Shown piece after piece: positions 32,026 through 42,531 of a stretch of DNA of 64,000 nt. The number at the start of each line of letters is the position of its first letter. The first letter of the stretch is position 1. The DNA comes from Staphylococcus coagulans (GTDB lineage Bacteria > Bacillota > Bacilli > Staphylococcales > Staphylococcaceae), in NCBI RefSeq assembly GCF_002901995.1, contig NZ_PPQN01000042.1, forward strand, positions 23,449 to 87,448, read 5' to 3'. The notes beneath the pieces were generated by a model. It saw only the letters and a list, made by a program, of their open reading frames with translations. It was not told where the DNA came from and did not search any database. The translations under genes were made by a program, and so were the position numbers.

Positions 32026-33687
32026 ATGATTACTAAGATCAACGGCAATTTATTTGCCGAAATGATTATACAAGGGGCTCAAAACTTATCGAATAATGCG
32101 GATATGGTTGATGCGTTAAATGTTTATCCAGTACCTGACGGGGACACAGGGACGAATATGAACTTATCTATGACTTCAGGGCGTGAAGAAGTTCAAAGCC
32201 ATCTCACAAGTCATATCGGTGACTTAGGGAAAGCTTTTTCAAAAGGTTTGTTGATGGGCGCACGTGGTAATTCAGGTGTGATTTTATCTCAAATTTTTAG
32301 AGGTTTCTCTAAAGCATTAGAAGATGAAAAAGATATCGATGCCAAGCAGTTTGCGCACAGTTTTGATGCAGGTGTTAAAACGGCGTATAAGGCAGTGATG
32401 AAACCTGTTGAAGGAACAATTTTAACTGTAGCCAAAGATGCAGCACAAGCAGCAATCGATATAGCTGAAGAAACAGAAGACTGTTTGGAAATGATGATGC
32501 GCGTTTATGAGGCAGCGCAAAAATCACTTGAAAATACACCTAATCTTTTACCTGTCTTAAAGGAAGTCGGTGTTGTTGATAGTGGTGGTAAAGGGTTAAC
32601 ACTTGTTTATGAAGGTTTCTTAAAAGCAATGAAAGGTGAAAAAGTAGAAGCGCACGCGCCTAAAGTGGATACAGAAACTTTCTTTAATGACGATCATGAT
32701 TTTCATGGTGTAATTAATACAGAAGATATTGTTTACGGCTACTGTACTGAAATGATGGTTCGTTTTCAACCTGGAAAAGAAAAATTTGATGAAACGACTT
32801 TCCGTTCAGATATGAGTGAATTTGGTGATTCTTTACTTGTGATTAGTGACGATGAAATTGTTAAAGTTCATGTTCACACTGAGACGCCAGGTGAAGTATT
32901 CACGTTTGGTCAAAAATACGGTGAACTGATTAAAGTTAAAGCTGAAAATATGCGTGAACAACATCGTGAGGTATTACGTAAAGAAGCATCGAATGAAAGT
33001 GCAAAGCAAAAGCAAGAACCTGCTCAAAATGTTGAAACGGCAATCGTTACGATTTCTATGGGTGAAGGCATTACGGAGTTATTTAAATCCATGGGTGCAA
33101 CACATGTCATTAATGGTGGTCAAACGATGAATCCGTCTACGGAGGATATCGTCAATGTGATTAATGAAAGTGGTTGTAAACGTGCAATTATCTTGCCTAA
33201 TAATAAAAATATACAAATGGCAAGTCAACAAGCAGCTGAAATTGTTGACGTAGAAGCTGTTGTCATTCCAACACGTACTGTTCCTCAAGGTATCGTAGCC
33301 ATGTTCCATTATGATGAAAGTGTTGAACTTGATGAAAATGAAACTGCGATGACTGCAGCTTTAGAAAATGTAAAGTCTGGTTCAATTACATATGCTGTTC
33401 GAGATACAAAAATTGACGGCATTAAAATTGAAAAAGATGCATATATGGGATTAGTGGAAGATAAAATCATTGCGAGTGATCGTGATGAACAACAAGTCAT
33501 TCAAAAAACTTTGGAGACTATGTTGGATGAAGATAGTGAAATTCTAACCATTATTACTGGTGATGAAGCAAATTCAGCAACAACTGAATGGATTGAATCA
33601 TTTGTTGAAACACATTATGAAGATGTTGAGATTGAAGTTCAAAATGGTCAACAACCTATTTATCCTTATTTGTTTGCTGTCGAATAA
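32026..33687 (+). CDS. fakA: Fatty acid kinase, ATP-binding subunit
   Basis: FakA phosphorylates exogenous fatty acids held by FakB proteins; the acyl phosphates enter phospholipid synthesis through PlsX/PlsY. In S. aureus it also affects virulence gene expression. The N-terminal Dak-like ATP domain shows [14 protein letters not shown] and [12 protein letters not shown] (the metal-binding Asp residues are in DGDTG); a middle domain and a FakB-interacting C-terminal domain follow. 553 residues. It links with plsX at 38.4 kb. Terminator follows. Confidence 0.94.
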   Translation: MITKINGNLFAEMIIQGAQNLSNNADMVDALNVYPVPDGDTGTNMNLSMTSGREEVQSHLTSHIGDLGKAFSKGLLMGARGNSGVILSQIFRGFSKALEDEKDIDAKQFAHSFDAGVKTAYKAVMKPVEGTILTVAKDAAQAAIDIAEETEDCLEMMMRVYEAAQKSLENTPNLLPVLKEVGVVDSGGKGLTLVYEGFLKAMKGEKVEAHAPKVDTETFFNDDHDFHGVINTEDIVYGYCTEMMVRFQPGKEKFDETTFRSDMSEFGDSLLVISDDEIVKVHVHTETPGEVFTFGQKYGELIKVKAENMREQHREVLRKEASNESAKQKQEPAQNVETAIVTISMGEGITELFKSMGATHVINGGQTMNPSTEDIVNVINESGCKRAIILPNNKNIQMASQQAAEIVDVEAVVIPTRTVPQGIVAMFHYDESVELDENETAMTAALENVKSGSITYAVRDTKIDGIKIEKDAYMGLVEDKIIASDRDEQQVIQKTLETMLDEDSEILTIITGDEANSATTEWIESFVETHYEDVEIEVQNGQQPIYPYLFAVE

Positions 33688-34050
33688 ACCATGGATTCAG
33701 TAGCTTAGTGAGAGGTCATTTTATGCATGACTTAGAGTGGTGATAACTATGGTGAAGAGGCGCAATGAAATAGATGGATTACTTTCATATACGATCACGC
33801 CTCATAGGGGTGAAATAGTCATTTCTTGCTTAATGTGAGATGACTGTTTTACTCCTATTTTTAATGAGAAATAACATCAACTAGGGGTGTTAAAGAATGA
33901 TATTGAGTGTTTACATGTAATTAAGAAGATGTTTTAAATATTTATGAAACTTTCTATTTTATATGTTTACAATGTCAAATTTTTAATCAATATGGAAGAT
34001 TGTTATAATAAAGTTACACTTTATGTGGTCTAAAACGGGGGGAGCAAAAA
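33688..34050. other. Intergenic region fakA / sdaAB
   Basis: Contains the fakA terminator and the sdaAB promoter, an extended -10 TGTTATAAT at 34001-34009 about 45 bases before the start codon, with no good -35. Nothing else is recognised. Confidence 0.6.
33804..33863 (+). terminator. Terminator after fakA
   Basis: ATAGGGGTGAAATAGTCAT (33804-33822) pairs with ATGACTGTTTTACTCCTAT (33840-33858) over 19 positions, allowing G-U pairs, followed by T5. Confidence 0.9.
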
Positions 34051-34716
34051 ATGAAATATAAAAGCGTATTTGATATTATAGGGCCAACAATGGTGGGTCC
34101 TTCATCATCACATACAGCAGGTGCAGTCAGAATCGGATTGGTTGCTAGAGATTTGTTTGGAAAACAACCGAGTCGTGCCGATATATATTTATATGGTTCA
34201 TTTATGGAAACGTACAAAGGACACGGTACAGACGTAGCATTGGTCGGCGGTTTGTTAGGTTACGATACAGATGATGATCGAATTGAATCTAGTTTGGAAA
34301 CTGCAGAATCACAAGGAATGCGGGTACATTTTATAGAAATGACTGAGGAACGCTCGCACCCGAATACGGCAATTATAGATATGACGGATGACGATAAAAA
34401 TATATCTGTTGAAGGTGTTTCAATCGGTGGTGGCAAAATAGAAATTGTGGCGATTAATGGTTTTCCACTTGCGATTAGTGGTAATTATCCAACCTTACTC
34501 GTCTTCCACCAAGACACATTCGGTACGATTGGTAAAGTAGCTAATATTTTAGGTGATTACAGCATTAATGTTGGGAGTATGCAAGTCGCGCGTAAAGAAA
34601 AAGGCGACGAAGCATTAATGACCTGTGAATTAGATGATGATATTAGTGAAGATGTGTTAGCGTTGATTAGAAAAGTACCTGGTGTTGTGACAGTATCGTT
34701 AATGGGGGATGCGTAA
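34051..34716 (+). CDS. sdaAB: L-serine dehydratase, beta subunit
   Basis: Part of an iron-sulfur L-serine deaminase that converts serine to pyruvate and ammonia. The signature GPSSSHTAGAVRIG is near the N-terminus and an ACT-like regulatory domain (GTIGKVANILGDYSINVGSM) ends the 221-residue protein. It is separated from sdaAA by one base. Confidence 0.95.
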   Translation: MKYKSVFDIIGPTMVGPSSSHTAGAVRIGLVARDLFGKQPSRADIYLYGSFMETYKGHGTDVALVGGLLGYDTDDDRIESSLETAESQGMRVHFIEMTEERSHPNTAIIDMTDDDKNISVEGVSIGGGKIEIVAINGFPLAISGNYPTLLVFHQDTFGTIGKVANILGDYSINVGSMQVARKEKGDEALMTCELDDDISEDVLALIRKVPGVVTVSLMGDA

Positions 34717-34717
34717 A

Positions 34718-35602
34718 ATGGAAAGCATTAAAATGTTTAAAAGTGTAAAAGAATTAATAGCGAAATGTGAAGCTGAGAATAAAGCGATATATGAAGTGAT
34801 GCTCGAACAAGAGATGGCTGTTACAGGTTTGTCTGCTGAAGCAGTCTATACACAGATGAATCACAACTTGGAAACAATGGAAAAAGCATTAGAAGAAGGA
34901 CTCGCTGGCGTAACATCTAAAACAGGCCTAACAGGTGGCGATGCTGTTTTAATGAAAGCGTATATTGAAAAAGGTCAAACGCTTGCTGGAGATCTCGTTT
35001 TAGATGCTGTGAGTAAAGCAGTGGCAACAAATGAAGTCAATGCAGCAATGGGGAAAATTTGTGCGACACCGACTGCTGGCTCAGCAGGTGTTGTACCTGG
35101 TGTTTTATTTTCGCTTAAAAATCGATTACAATTAACTCGACAAGATATGCTGAATTTTTTACTTACATCAGGCGCATTTGGTTTCGTGGTAGCTAATAAC
35201 GCTTCTATCTCAGGGGCGGCAGGCGGATGCCAAGCTGAAGTAGGTTCAGCAAGTGCTATGGCAGCGGCTGCTATTGTAGAAGCGGCAGGTGGTACGCCGC
35301 AACAATCAGCAGAAGGATTTGCAATCTGTCTTAAAAATATGCTCGGCTTAGTTTGTGACCCGGTCGCAGGTTTAGTGGAGGTCCCTTGTGTTAAAAGAAA
35401 TGCTGCAGGTGCGTCAAATGCGATTGTTTCTGCTGATATGGCTTTAGCAGGAATTGAATCACGTATTCCTACCGACGAAGTGATTGATGCGATGTACAAA
35501 ATTGGACAAACGATGCCTTCTGCTCTGCGTGAAACGGGTCGTGGTGGCTTGGCAGGTACACCGACCGGTCAACGATTAAAACAACAAATTTTTGGTGATT
35601 AA
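34718..35602 (+). CDS. sdaAA: L-serine dehydratase, alpha subunit
   Basis: The catalytic subunit with the [4Fe-4S] cluster; likely ligands are cysteines in [10 protein letters not shown] and [12 protein letters not shown]. It also carries [17 protein letters not shown] 34718 is chosen because GGGGG (34704-34708) is 9 bases upstream; ATG 34709 abuts it. ATG 34733 (MFKSVKEL, the S. aureus start) lacks a ribosome site. 294 residues. In staphylococci the enzyme supports serine catabolism and pyruvate supply. Confidence 0.94.
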   Translation: MESIKMFKSVKELIAKCEAENKAIYEVMLEQEMAVTGLSAEAVYTQMNHNLETMEKALEEGLAGVTSKTGLTGGDAVLMKAYIEKGQTLAGDLVLDAVSKAVATNEVNAAMGKICATPTAGSAGVVPGVLFSLKNRLQLTRQDMLNFLLTSGAFGFVVANNASISGAAGGCQAEVGSASAMAAAAIVEAAGGTPQQSAEGFAICLKNMLGLVCDPVAGLVEVPCVKRNAAGASNAIVSADMALAGIESRIPTDEVIDAMYKIGQTMPSALRETGRGGLAGTPTGQRLKQQIFGD

Positions 35603-35604
35603 AT

Positions 35605-37650
35605 ATGACAAACATCAATCTTATCAATAATCCTTATAGTTTAAAGGAAATTAAAGGCTTAGGTCCAAAGCGACTCGCCATTTTAAATGAAATGAATATT
35701 TATACCATTCAAGATCTTGTGCTTTATTTGCCAACGCGTTATGAAGATAATACGTTGGTAGATATCACAACTGCGGAAGACGAAGCCAATGTGACAGTTC
35801 GAGGAGAAGTTTATTCGACTCCAACTGTCGCTTTTTTTGGACGTAACCGTTCTAAGCTAACTGTGCATGTAATGGTAAATGGCGTTGCAGTGAAAGCGAT
35901 ATATTTTAATCAGCCATATTTGAAGAATAAAATCCAATTACATGAAACAGTTATTATAAAAGGGAAGTGGTCACGACGAAAGCAAGAAATAAATGGAAAT
36001 AAAATGTTTTTTAGCGCAGATTCTATTTCCGATGCACAGTACACACCCGTCTATCGTGTAAAGGAGGGAATCAAACAAAAACAACTTAGAGATATGATTC
36101 GAGAAACATTAAATCATATTACGATTGAAGAATGGTTACCTGAAGCGTTGCGTACTAAATATAAATTAGAAACATTGAGTGATACATTACACGCTTTACA
36201 TGAAGCAAAAGACCAGCATTCTCTCATTAAAGCAAGACGAACGTTTGCATTTACAGAATTTTTTATGTTTGAATTACGGATGCAATGGTTGAACAGAATT
36301 GAAAAATCAACTGATGATGCGATTGAAGTGGATTATGATTTACAACAAGTCAAAGCTTTTATACAAACGTTACCATTTGAATTAACAGAAGGTCAAAAGC
36401 AGAGTGTGAATGAAATATTTAGAGATTTGAAAGCACCGATACGGATGCATCGTCTGCTACAAGGGGATGTTGGGTCAGGTAAAACGGTTGTAGCGGCGAT
36501 TTGTATGTATGCGATGAAGACTGCGGGTTTTCAATCTGCTTTAATGGTACCGACAGAAATTCTTGCAGAACAACATGCTGATAGCCTTGCACAACTATTT
36601 GGGGCGCATATGAATGTGGCGCTTCTGACAGGTTCGGTCAAAGGGAAAAGACGAAAATTGCTTTTAGAACAGCTGGAAAATGGAGAGATTGATTGTGTAG
36701 TAGGAACACATGCATTAATTCAAGATGACGTTAATTTTAAAGATGTGGGTTTAGTTATTACAGACGAACAACACCGCTTTGGCGTTCAACAAAGACAGAA
36801 GCTGCGTGAAAAAGGGGCTTTGTCCAATGTGTTGTTTATGACAGCGACCCCTATACCTAGAACGTTGGCGATTTCAGTTTTTGGCGAAATGGATGTTTCA
36901 TCAATAAAGAGTTTACCTAAAGGACGCAAGCCTATACAAACACATTGGATCAAACATGAAAGATATGATCTAGCCATTGAAAAAATGAATAATGAGTTGA
37001 AAAAAGGACGCCAGGCTTATGTTATTTCACCTTTAATAGAAAGCTCTGAGCATTTGGAAGATGTGCAAAACGCAATTGCTTTATATGAAAATCTGCAAGT
37101 TGCCTTGCCTGATCAACGGATTGGACTATTACATGGAAGAATGACTTCTGATGAGAAAGATCAAGTGATGCATCAGTTTAGTGCTCATGAACTTGATGTG
37201 CTCGTTGCAACAACTGTTGTCGAAGTAGGGGTCAATGTGCCTAACGCAACATTTATGATGATATATGATGCAGACCGCTTCGGATTATCCACCTTACACC
37301 AACTCCGTGGACGAGTCGGCCGAAGTGATCATCAAAGTTATTGTGTGCTGATTGCTTCACCTAAAACTGAGACCGGTATCGAGCGTATGCAAATTATGAC
37401 GCAGACCACGGATGGATTCGAACTGAGTGAGAGAGATTTAGAAATGCGTGGACCGGGAGATTTTTTTGGTGTGAAACAAAGTGGCTTGCCTGACTTTTTG
37501 GTCGGAAATCTTGTTGAAGATTATCGAATGCTAGAAGTCGCTAGGGATGAAGCAGCACAACTCATTCAATCGGGTGACTTTTTCACGCCAGCATACGAAC
37601 GTTTGCGTACATTTATTGAAGATAAAATACTCTATCAAAGTTTTGATTAA
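35605..37650 (+). CDS. recG: ATP-dependent DNA helicase RecG
   Basis: Remodels stalled forks and branch-migrates Holliday junctions. An N-terminal wedge/OB domain (residues 1-250) is followed by superfamily 2 motifs: Walker [18 protein letters not shown] in [20 protein letters not shown], and the motif VI region [12 protein letters not shown]. 681 residues, normal. Starts 2 bases after sdaAA, so probably co-transcribed. Confidence 0.96.
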   Translation: MTNINLINNPYSLKEIKGLGPKRLAILNEMNIYTIQDLVLYLPTRYEDNTLVDITTAEDEANVTVRGEVYSTPTVAFFGRNRSKLTVHVMVNGVAVKAIYFNQPYLKNKIQLHETVIIKGKWSRRKQEINGNKMFFSADSISDAQYTPVYRVKEGIKQKQLRDMIRETLNHITIEEWLPEALRTKYKLETLSDTLHALHEAKDQHSLIKARRTFAFTEFFMFELRMQWLNRIEKSTDDAIEVDYDLQQVKAFIQTLPFELTEGQKQSVNEIFRDLKAPIRMHRLLQGDVGSGKTVVAAICMYAMKTAGFQSALMVPTEILAEQHADSLAQLFGAHMNVALLTGSVKGKRRKLLLEQLENGEIDCVVGTHALIQDDVNFKDVGLVITDEQHRFGVQQRQKLREKGALSNVLFMTATPIPRTLAISVFGEMDVSSIKSLPKGRKPIQTHWIKHERYDLAIEKMNNELKKGRQAYVISPLIESSEHLEDVQNAIALYENLQVALPDQRIGLLHGRMTSDEKDQVMHQFSAHELDVLVATTVVEVGVNVPNATFMMIYDADRFGLSTLHQLRGRVGRSDHQSYCVLIASPKTETGIERMQIMTQTTDGFELSERDLEMRGPGDFFGVKQSGLPDFLVGNLVEDYRMLEVARDEAAQLIQSGDFFTPAYERLRTFIEDKILYQSFD

Positions 37651-37717
37651 TCATGACACTTAAAAATAAAAGAGAAAATCGCTGTGACATCGCACTATAC
37701 AAGCATATTAAATTGTT

Positions 37718-37745
37718 TTGAAACTAAGGTTGAACGTGTTAAAAT
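37718..37745 (+). promoter_or_regulatory. Promoter of the fapR operon
   Basis: -35 TTGAAA (37718-37723), a 16-base spacer and -10 TAAAAT (37740-37745), upstream of the candidate FapR operator. Confidence 0.5.
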
Positions 37746-37758
37746 AATGTGGAGTCAA

Positions 37759-37775
37759 TTGAGACTTGGTACTAA
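37759..37775 (+). promoter_or_regulatory. Candidate FapR operator
   Basis: TTGAGACTTGGTACTAA matches the known FapR box (TTAGTACCTGGTACTAA type) fully in its right half and partly in the left. It lies in the early transcribed region of fapR, where autoregulation is established for the family. Confidence 0.55.
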
Positions 37776-37793
37776 ATTTTGGGTGGCGATGAT

Positions 37794-38354
37794 GTGAAAA
37801 AGACTAAGGATGAGAGACGCACGCTAATTGAAACAACCATCCAACAAAATCCGTTTATTACGGATCAAGCATTAAGCGAAATGTTTGAAGTGAGTATACA
37901 AACGATTCGTCTTGATCGTAATCAACTTAAGATACCTGAACTACGTGAACGTGTGAAAAGTGTCGCAAAAGATCAATACCAAAATATTAGTGCTTTGGAG
38001 GATCAAGATATTATAGGTGATATCGTTTCGCTTGAACCGAATCATTATGGTAAATCTATTTTGACAATCACAAAGAAGGACGTTTTTTCTAGAAATGAAA
38101 TAGCGCGTGGACATGTTTTGTTTGCGCAAGCGAATTCGTTATGTGTCGCAATGGTTAAACATATCGCTGTATTAACAAAAGAAAGTCATATTCACTTTGT
38201 AAAGCCTGTTCATTTAGGTGATGTTGTCATGGCAACAGCAGAGGTTGAATTTCATGATGACAAGTATTATGAAATGAGTGTCACTTCTTATGTTGAAAAA
38301 GAAAGAGTCTTTGAAGGAATATTTAAAATGTATTACATAAGTGAGGATGAATAA
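37794..38354 (+). CDS. fapR: Transcriptional repressor of fatty acid and phospholipid synthesis
   Basis: FapR represses fatty acid genes and is released by malonyl-CoA. The N-terminal helix-turn-helix ([22 protein letters not shown]) is followed by a hotdog-fold ligand domain ([17 protein letters not shown]). GTG 37794 gives [10 protein letters not shown], in line with S. aureus FapR, with GGTGG 7 bases upstream; the frame is open to a TTG at 37779 without a ribosome site. 186 residues. Followed by plsX, one of its usual targets. Confidence 0.94.
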   Translation: MKKTKDERRTLIETTIQQNPFITDQALSEMFEVSIQTIRLDRNQLKIPELRERVKSVAKDQYQNISALEDQDIIGDIVSLEPNHYGKSILTITKKDVFSRNEIARGHVLFAQANSLCVAMVKHIAVLTKESHIHFVKPVHLGDVVMATAEVEFHDDKYYEMSVTSYVEKERVFEGIFKMYYISEDE

Positions 38355-38355
38355 G

Positions 38356-39333
38356 ATGGTAAAATTAGCTGTAGATATGATGGGTGGCGACGATGCACCG
38401 AATATCGTTCTCGAAGGTGTTGAAAAAGCAGTTAATGAATTTGAGGACTTGGAAATCATTTTATTTGGAGATGAAAAGCAGTGTCATATTCAGCACCCTA
38501 GAGTAGAAGTCAGACATACGACTGAAGAAATTACGATGGAAGATGAACCAGTTCGCGCGATTAAGCGTAAGAAAGATAGTTCAATGGTGCGTATGGCAGA
38601 GGCGGTAAAAAATGGTGAGGCAGATGCATGTGTATCAGCTGGGAATACGGGTGCACTTATGTCATCAGGTCTATTCATCGTAGGCCGTTTGCCGGGTGTT
38701 GCACGTCCAGCACTAGTGGTGACGTTACCAACAGTAAGTGGTAAAGGTGTTGTACTCCTAGATGTGGGCGCAAATGCAGATGCGAAAGCTGAGCATTTAT
38801 ATCAAAATGCTGTGCTCGGACATATTTATGCACAAAAGCTAAGAGGTATTGAAACGCCTAAAGTTGCGTTGTTAAATATCGGTACCGAAGCTAAAAAAGG
38901 AAATAGCTTAACAAAAGAAGCTTTTAATTTAATGTCAAAAACTGAACAGTTTCATTTTGTCGGTAATATTGAAGCGAAGTCAATCATGGAAGACGAAGCA
39001 GATGTCATTGTGACAGACGGTTATACAGGTAATATGATTTTGAAAAATTTAGAAGGTATTGCCAAATCGTTTGGTAAAATCATTAAAAATGATTTATTAC
39101 ATAATATGAAAAATAAACTGGCAGCTTTAATTATGAAAAAAGATATTAAGCATATCGCGAAACAATTAGATTACACTGAGTATGGCGGCTCGGTGTTACT
39201 TGGGCTTGACGGAATTGTAGTAAAAGCACATGGAAGTTCAAATGCCAAAGCATTTTATTCAGCGATTCGCCAAGCAAAAATTGCAGCGGATACGCGAATT
39301 GTTGAAAACATGAGAGAAAAGGTGGCTGAATAA
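38356..39333 (+). CDS. plsX: Phosphate acyltransferase PlsX
   Basis: Converts acyl-ACP to acyl phosphate for PlsY, the first step of phospholipid synthesis, and uses acyl phosphates from FakA. The start [12 protein letters not shown] and the [14 protein letters not shown] segment are typical. ATG 38356 is chosen over GTG 38341 and ATG 38347 because GAGG lies 9-10 bases upstream. 325 residues. Confidence 0.96.
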   Translation: MVKLAVDMMGGDDAPNIVLEGVEKAVNEFEDLEIILFGDEKQCHIQHPRVEVRHTTEEITMEDEPVRAIKRKKDSSMVRMAEAVKNGEADACVSAGNTGALMSSGLFIVGRLPGVARPALVVTLPTVSGKGVVLLDVGANADAKAEHLYQNAVLGHIYAQKLRGIETPKVALLNIGTEAKKGNSLTKEAFNLMSKTEQFHFVGNIEAKSIMEDEADVIVTDGYTGNMILKNLEGIAKSFGKIIKNDLLHNMKNKLAALIMKKDIKHIAKQLDYTEYGGSVLLGLDGIVVKAHGSSNAKAFYSAIRQAKIAADTRIVENMREKVAE

Positions 39334-39334
39334 A

Positions 39335-40261
39335 GTGGGTAAAACTGTTTTAATGTTTCCGGGACAAGGTGCCCAAAAAGTCGGAATGGCACAAGATTTG
39401 TATCAACAAGATCAAGATGCCACACATATTCTTAATCAAGCACAATCACAAATGCCTTTTGATTTATTAGAAACGATGTTTGAGGATCCAGAGGCGATTT
39501 TAGGTCAAACTGAAAATACCCAACCTGCGCTACTCACACACAGTATGGCGCTATATGCGGCTATGGGACAACCTAAAAGTGACTTTACTTTAGGCCATAG
39601 TCTTGGTGAATATGCGAGTTTAGTAATGAGTGGTGTTTTAAAATTTGAAGATGCCGTTCAAATCGTTCGCAAACGTGGGGAACTCATGGCACAAGCTTTT
39701 CCTAAAGGTGTCGGAAGTATGGCAGCGGTATTAGGTTTGTCTTTGGAGGAAGTCAAAACGATTTGTGATCAAATTTCAACGGAACAGTACGTCGTTGAAC
39801 CTGCGAATATCAATTGTCCTGGTCAAATTGTTGTTTCAGGTCATAAGGAAGCCATCGATCGCTTTGTAGCTGAAGGTAAAAGTTTAGGTGCCAAACGTGT
39901 TTTACCGTTAGACGTGTCAGGGCCATTTCATTCGTCGATGATGCAAGTCATTGAATCAGAATTTACAACTTATATTAATCAGTTTGAATGGCATTCAGCG
40001 ACAACACCAGTCGTTCAAAATGTGAATGCATCATCTGAAGTAGATGCGACACAAATCAAGCAAAATATGATTAAACAGTTGTATGCTCCTGTTCAATTTA
40101 TTGATTCTGTAGAATGGTTAATCGAACAAGGTGCAGACCACTTTATAGAAGTAGGGCCAGGCAAAGTTCTATCCGGTTTAGTTAAAAAGATCAACAGAAA
40201 TGTAAAAATAACTTCGATTCAAACACTCGAAGATGTAAAGGAATGGAAAGCAGATGAGTAA
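39335..40261 (+). CDS. fabD: Malonyl-CoA:ACP transacylase
   Basis: Loads malonyl groups onto ACP for fatty acid elongation. The nucleophile Ser lies in [10 protein letters not shown] and the start is [18 protein letters not shown] 39335 is the start, with AAGGTGG inside the end of plsX. 308 residues. Overlaps fabG by 8 bases. Confidence 0.95.
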   Translation: MGKTVLMFPGQGAQKVGMAQDLYQQDQDATHILNQAQSQMPFDLLETMFEDPEAILGQTENTQPALLTHSMALYAAMGQPKSDFTLGHSLGEYASLVMSGVLKFEDAVQIVRKRGELMAQAFPKGVGSMAAVLGLSLEEVKTICDQISTEQYVVEPANINCPGQIVVSGHKEAIDRFVAEGKSLGAKRVLPLDVSGPFHSSMMQVIESEFTTYINQFEWHSATTPVVQNVNASSEVDATQIKQNMIKQLYAPVQFIDSVEWLIEQGADHFIEVGPGKVLSGLVKKINRNVKITSIQTLEDVKEWKADE

Positions 40262-40991
40262 AGTAGCATTAGTCACAGGCGCTTCTCGCGGAATCGGTCG
40301 TAGTATTGCTTTGCAATTAGCAGAAGAAGGTTATCATGTTGTTGTTAACTATGCAGGCAATCAAGAAAAAGCAGAAGAAGTTGTTGAACAAATTAAACAA
40401 AAAGGCGTTGATGCAGTAGCCATTCAAGCTAATGTTTCAAACGGCGATGAAGTGAAAGCGATGATTAAAGAAGTCGTTAAAACATTTGGTTCAATCGATG
40501 TACTTGTAAACAACGCAGGGATTACAAGAGATAATTTATTGATGAGAATGAAAGAGCGCGAATGGGACGAAGTCATTGATACAAACTTAAAAGGTGTCTT
40601 TAATTGTATTCAAAAAGTGACGCCACAAATGTTAAAACAACGTCATGGTCGCATTATCAACTTAACAAGTATCGTCGGTGCGGTAGGTAATCCTGGACAA
40701 ATTAATTATGTCGCGTCTAAAGCGGGAGTCATTGGTATGACAAAAACAGCGGCAAGAGAACTCGCATCACGTAACATTACGGTTAATGCAGTAGCCCCTG
40801 GTTTTATCGTCTCTGATATGACAGATGCATTAAATGATGAGTTGAAAGAAACGATGAAATCACAAATTCCACTAGGTCGCTTTGGACAAGATACAGATAT
40901 TGCGCATACAGTTGCATTTCTTGCTTCTGATAAAGCGGAATATATCACAGGACAAACGATACATGTAAATGGTGGCATGCATATGGAATAA
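40254..40991 (+). CDS. fabG: 3-oxoacyl-ACP reductase
   Basis: An NADPH-dependent short-chain dehydrogenase that reduces 3-ketoacyl-ACP in each elongation round. The cofactor motif [13 protein letters not shown], the catalytic Ser in LTSIVG and the YVASK pair are visible. 245 residues. It ends the fapR-plsX-fabD-fabG run; a weak hairpin follows. Confidence 0.96.
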   Translation: MSKVALVTGASRGIGRSIALQLAEEGYHVVVNYAGNQEKAEEVVEQIKQKGVDAVAIQANVSNGDEVKAMIKEVVKTFGSIDVLVNNAGITRDNLLMRMKEREWDEVIDTNLKGVFNCIQKVTPQMLKQRHGRIINLTSIVGAVGNPGQINYVASKAGVIGMTKTAARELASRNITVNAVAPGFIVSDMTDALNDELKETMKSQIPLGRFGQDTDIAHTVAFLASDKAEYITGQTIHVNGGMHME

Positions 40992-40992
40992 A

Positions 40993-41018
40993 GTTTGAGA
41001 CATGACTTTGTTTCAGAC
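40993..41018 (+). terminator. Weak hairpin after fabG
   Basis: GTTTGAGACA (40993-41002) can pair with TGTTTCAGAC (41009-41018) using two G-U pairs. No T-run follows, so read-through into acpP is likely. Confidence 0.4.
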
Positions 41019-41109
41019 TAAAAAAGTGCGAAATGATTGTGACAAATAAATGTGAAATAAATATTTTAATGCGTATTAATCAAATATCGATTTCATATGA
41101 TTTGAATCA

Positions 41110-41118
41110 TGGTATAAT
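41110..41118 (+). promoter_or_regulatory. Extended -10 promoter for acpP
   Basis: TGGTATAAT is an extended -10, leaving a leader of about 145 bases before acpP. It allows ACP to be made above the level of fabG. Confidence 0.5.
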
Positions 41119-41268
41119 AGTTCTCGTAAACGGATGAGTCTTCTCGGAAATGGGTTGTATTTAGGCCAATAAAATGGCAAAATATAACAGTCGAGTGTTT
41201 CAATTCGATACGAAGAATCATGCAAAGTGTTGAACTACAGCACAAGCTTTTAAAGGAGGTGAAGGGCT

Positions 41269-41502
41269 GTGGAAAACTTCGATAAAGTAAAAGACATCAT
41301 TGTTGATCGTTTAGGCGTAGACGCTGATAAAGTAACTGAAGGTGCATCTTTCAAAGAAGATTTAGGTGCAGATTCACTTGATATTGCTGAATTAGTGATG
41401 GAATTAGAGGATGAATTTGGTACTGAAATTCCAGATGAAGAAGCGGAAAAAATCAACACAGTTGGAGACGCTGTTAATTACATTAATACACTTGAAAAAT
41501 AA
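41269..41502 (+). CDS. acpP: Acyl carrier protein
   Basis: The 77-residue acidic carrier of growing fatty acids. Ser36 in [13 protein letters not shown] is the phosphopantetheine site, supplied via CoA made by coaBC upstream in this window. The start is GTG 41269 after a very strong AAAGGAGGTG, which fits a highly expressed protein. Confidence 0.97.
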   Translation: MENFDKVKDIIVDRLGVDADKVTEGASFKEDLGADSLDIAELVMELEDEFGTEIPDEEAEKINTVGDAVNYINTLEK

Positions 41503-41510
41503 TTGTTTTC

Positions 41511-41541
41511 ATCTGAGTCGATGTTTCGGCTCAGATTTTTT
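41511..41541 (+). terminator. Terminator after acpP
   Basis: ATCTGAG (41511-41517) pairs with CTCAGAT (41530-41536), followed by a T6 run. Confidence 0.85.
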
Positions 41542-41574
41542 ACTAATCTGATAGGTTTCAAGTGTAACATCACG

Positions 41575-41580
41575 TATAAT
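41575..41580 (+). promoter_or_regulatory. -10 box for rnc
   Basis: A perfect TATAAT downstream of the acpP terminator; the -35 is poor. It implies a leader of about 210 bases before rnc. Confidence 0.4.
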
Positions 41581-41620
41581 AGAAGAGCAATTGTGATTGA
41601 AGTGTCAATTGAACGATGAG

Positions 41621-41676
41621 TCCCACTTTTAGTGAACAACATGACAACGTGTGATGTGCTCACTAAAAGTTTGGGA
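41621..41676 (+). ncRNA. Long hairpin in the rnc leader, candidate RNase III site
   Basis: TCCCACTTTTAGTGA (41621-41635) pairs with TCACTAAAAGTTTGGGA (41660-41676), giving about 15 pairs with a small bulge. No T-run follows, so it is not a standard terminator. Its place in the leader of the RNase III gene suggests self-cleavage control, as known for E. coli rnc. Confidence 0.4.
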
Positions 41677-41796
41677 GCGTGTTCATATTCATATATCACC
41701 TCTTGGTACACTTGTGGTGAATGTTGTGTCGAACGGAGAAGACTGTGAAGACGTCATCATGTACTTCATAAACACTTAATACAAGGAGGTCAACTC

Positions 41797-42528
41797 ATGG
41801 CGAAGGTGAGAAAGGAAGAACTAGTATTACAATTTGAAAAAAACTTTAAAAATAAAATGAAAGAACTTCATTTAACATATCATGATATTTCGATATATCA
41901 ACAGGCATTTTCTCATTCAAGTTTTATAAACGATTACAATATGGAACGAATCGAGCATAATGAGCGATTGGAATTTTTAGGGGATGCTGTATTAGAACTA
42001 ACCGTCTCGCGTTATTTGTTTGATGAATATCCGCAATTGCCGGAAGGGGATTTAACAAAGATGAGGGCAACAATGGTTTGTGAACCTTCACTCGTCATTT
42101 TTGCACAGCAAATTGACCTGATGCCATTGATCTTGTTAGGAAAAGGCGAAGAAAAAACGGGTGGCCGAACTCGCCCTTCATTAGTGGCTGATGTGTTTGA
42201 AGCATTTGTCGGTGCAATATATTTGGATCAAGGGTTAGAGACAGTTTGGAAATTTGCAGAAGCTGTTATTTTTCCTCATGTGAAAGACCAGCAACATTTA
42301 GGTGTGATTGATTTCAAAACGAAATTGCAAGAGTATGTTCATCAGAATTATCTTGGTGTGATTACGTATCGTATCGCTAAAGAGGATGGGCCTGCACATA
42401 ATAAAACTTTTACCTCTGAAATTATAATCAATGGGAAGCCTGTATCTCAAGGTGAAGGACGTACTAAAAAAGAATCTGAACAAAAAGCAGCTGAACAGGC
42501 ATATTTGCAAATGACACATAAGGAGTAG
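41797..42528 (+). CDS. rnc: Ribonuclease III
   Basis: Cleaves double-stranded RNA, processing rRNA precursors and sense-antisense pairs. The endonuclease signature is [13 protein letters not shown] with its acidic metal ligands; a double-stranded RNA-binding domain fills the last 75 residues. 243 residues; AAGGAGG lies 8 bases upstream. Ends 3 bases before smc, a standard Firmicute order. Confidence 0.97.
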   Translation: MAKVRKEELVLQFEKNFKNKMKELHLTYHDISIYQQAFSHSSFINDYNMERIEHNERLEFLGDAVLELTVSRYLFDEYPQLPEGDLTKMRATMVCEPSLVIFAQQIDLMPLILLGKGEEKTGGRTRPSLVADVFEAFVGAIYLDQGLETVWKFAEAVIFPHVKDQQHLGVIDFKTKLQEYVHQNYLGVITYRIAKEDGPAHNKTFTSEIIINGKPVSQGEGRTKKESEQKAAEQAYLQMTHKE

Positions 42529-42531
42529 ACA

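Noticed and set aside
33748..33840. Short plus-strand frame between fakA and sdaAB
   Set aside because: It runs through the fakA terminator and has no ribosome site.
34975..35499. Long open frame on the minus strand inside sdaAA (174 codons)
   Set aside because: It is antisense to a clear core gene, has Ala/Ser-rich composition typical of a shadow frame and no ribosome site.
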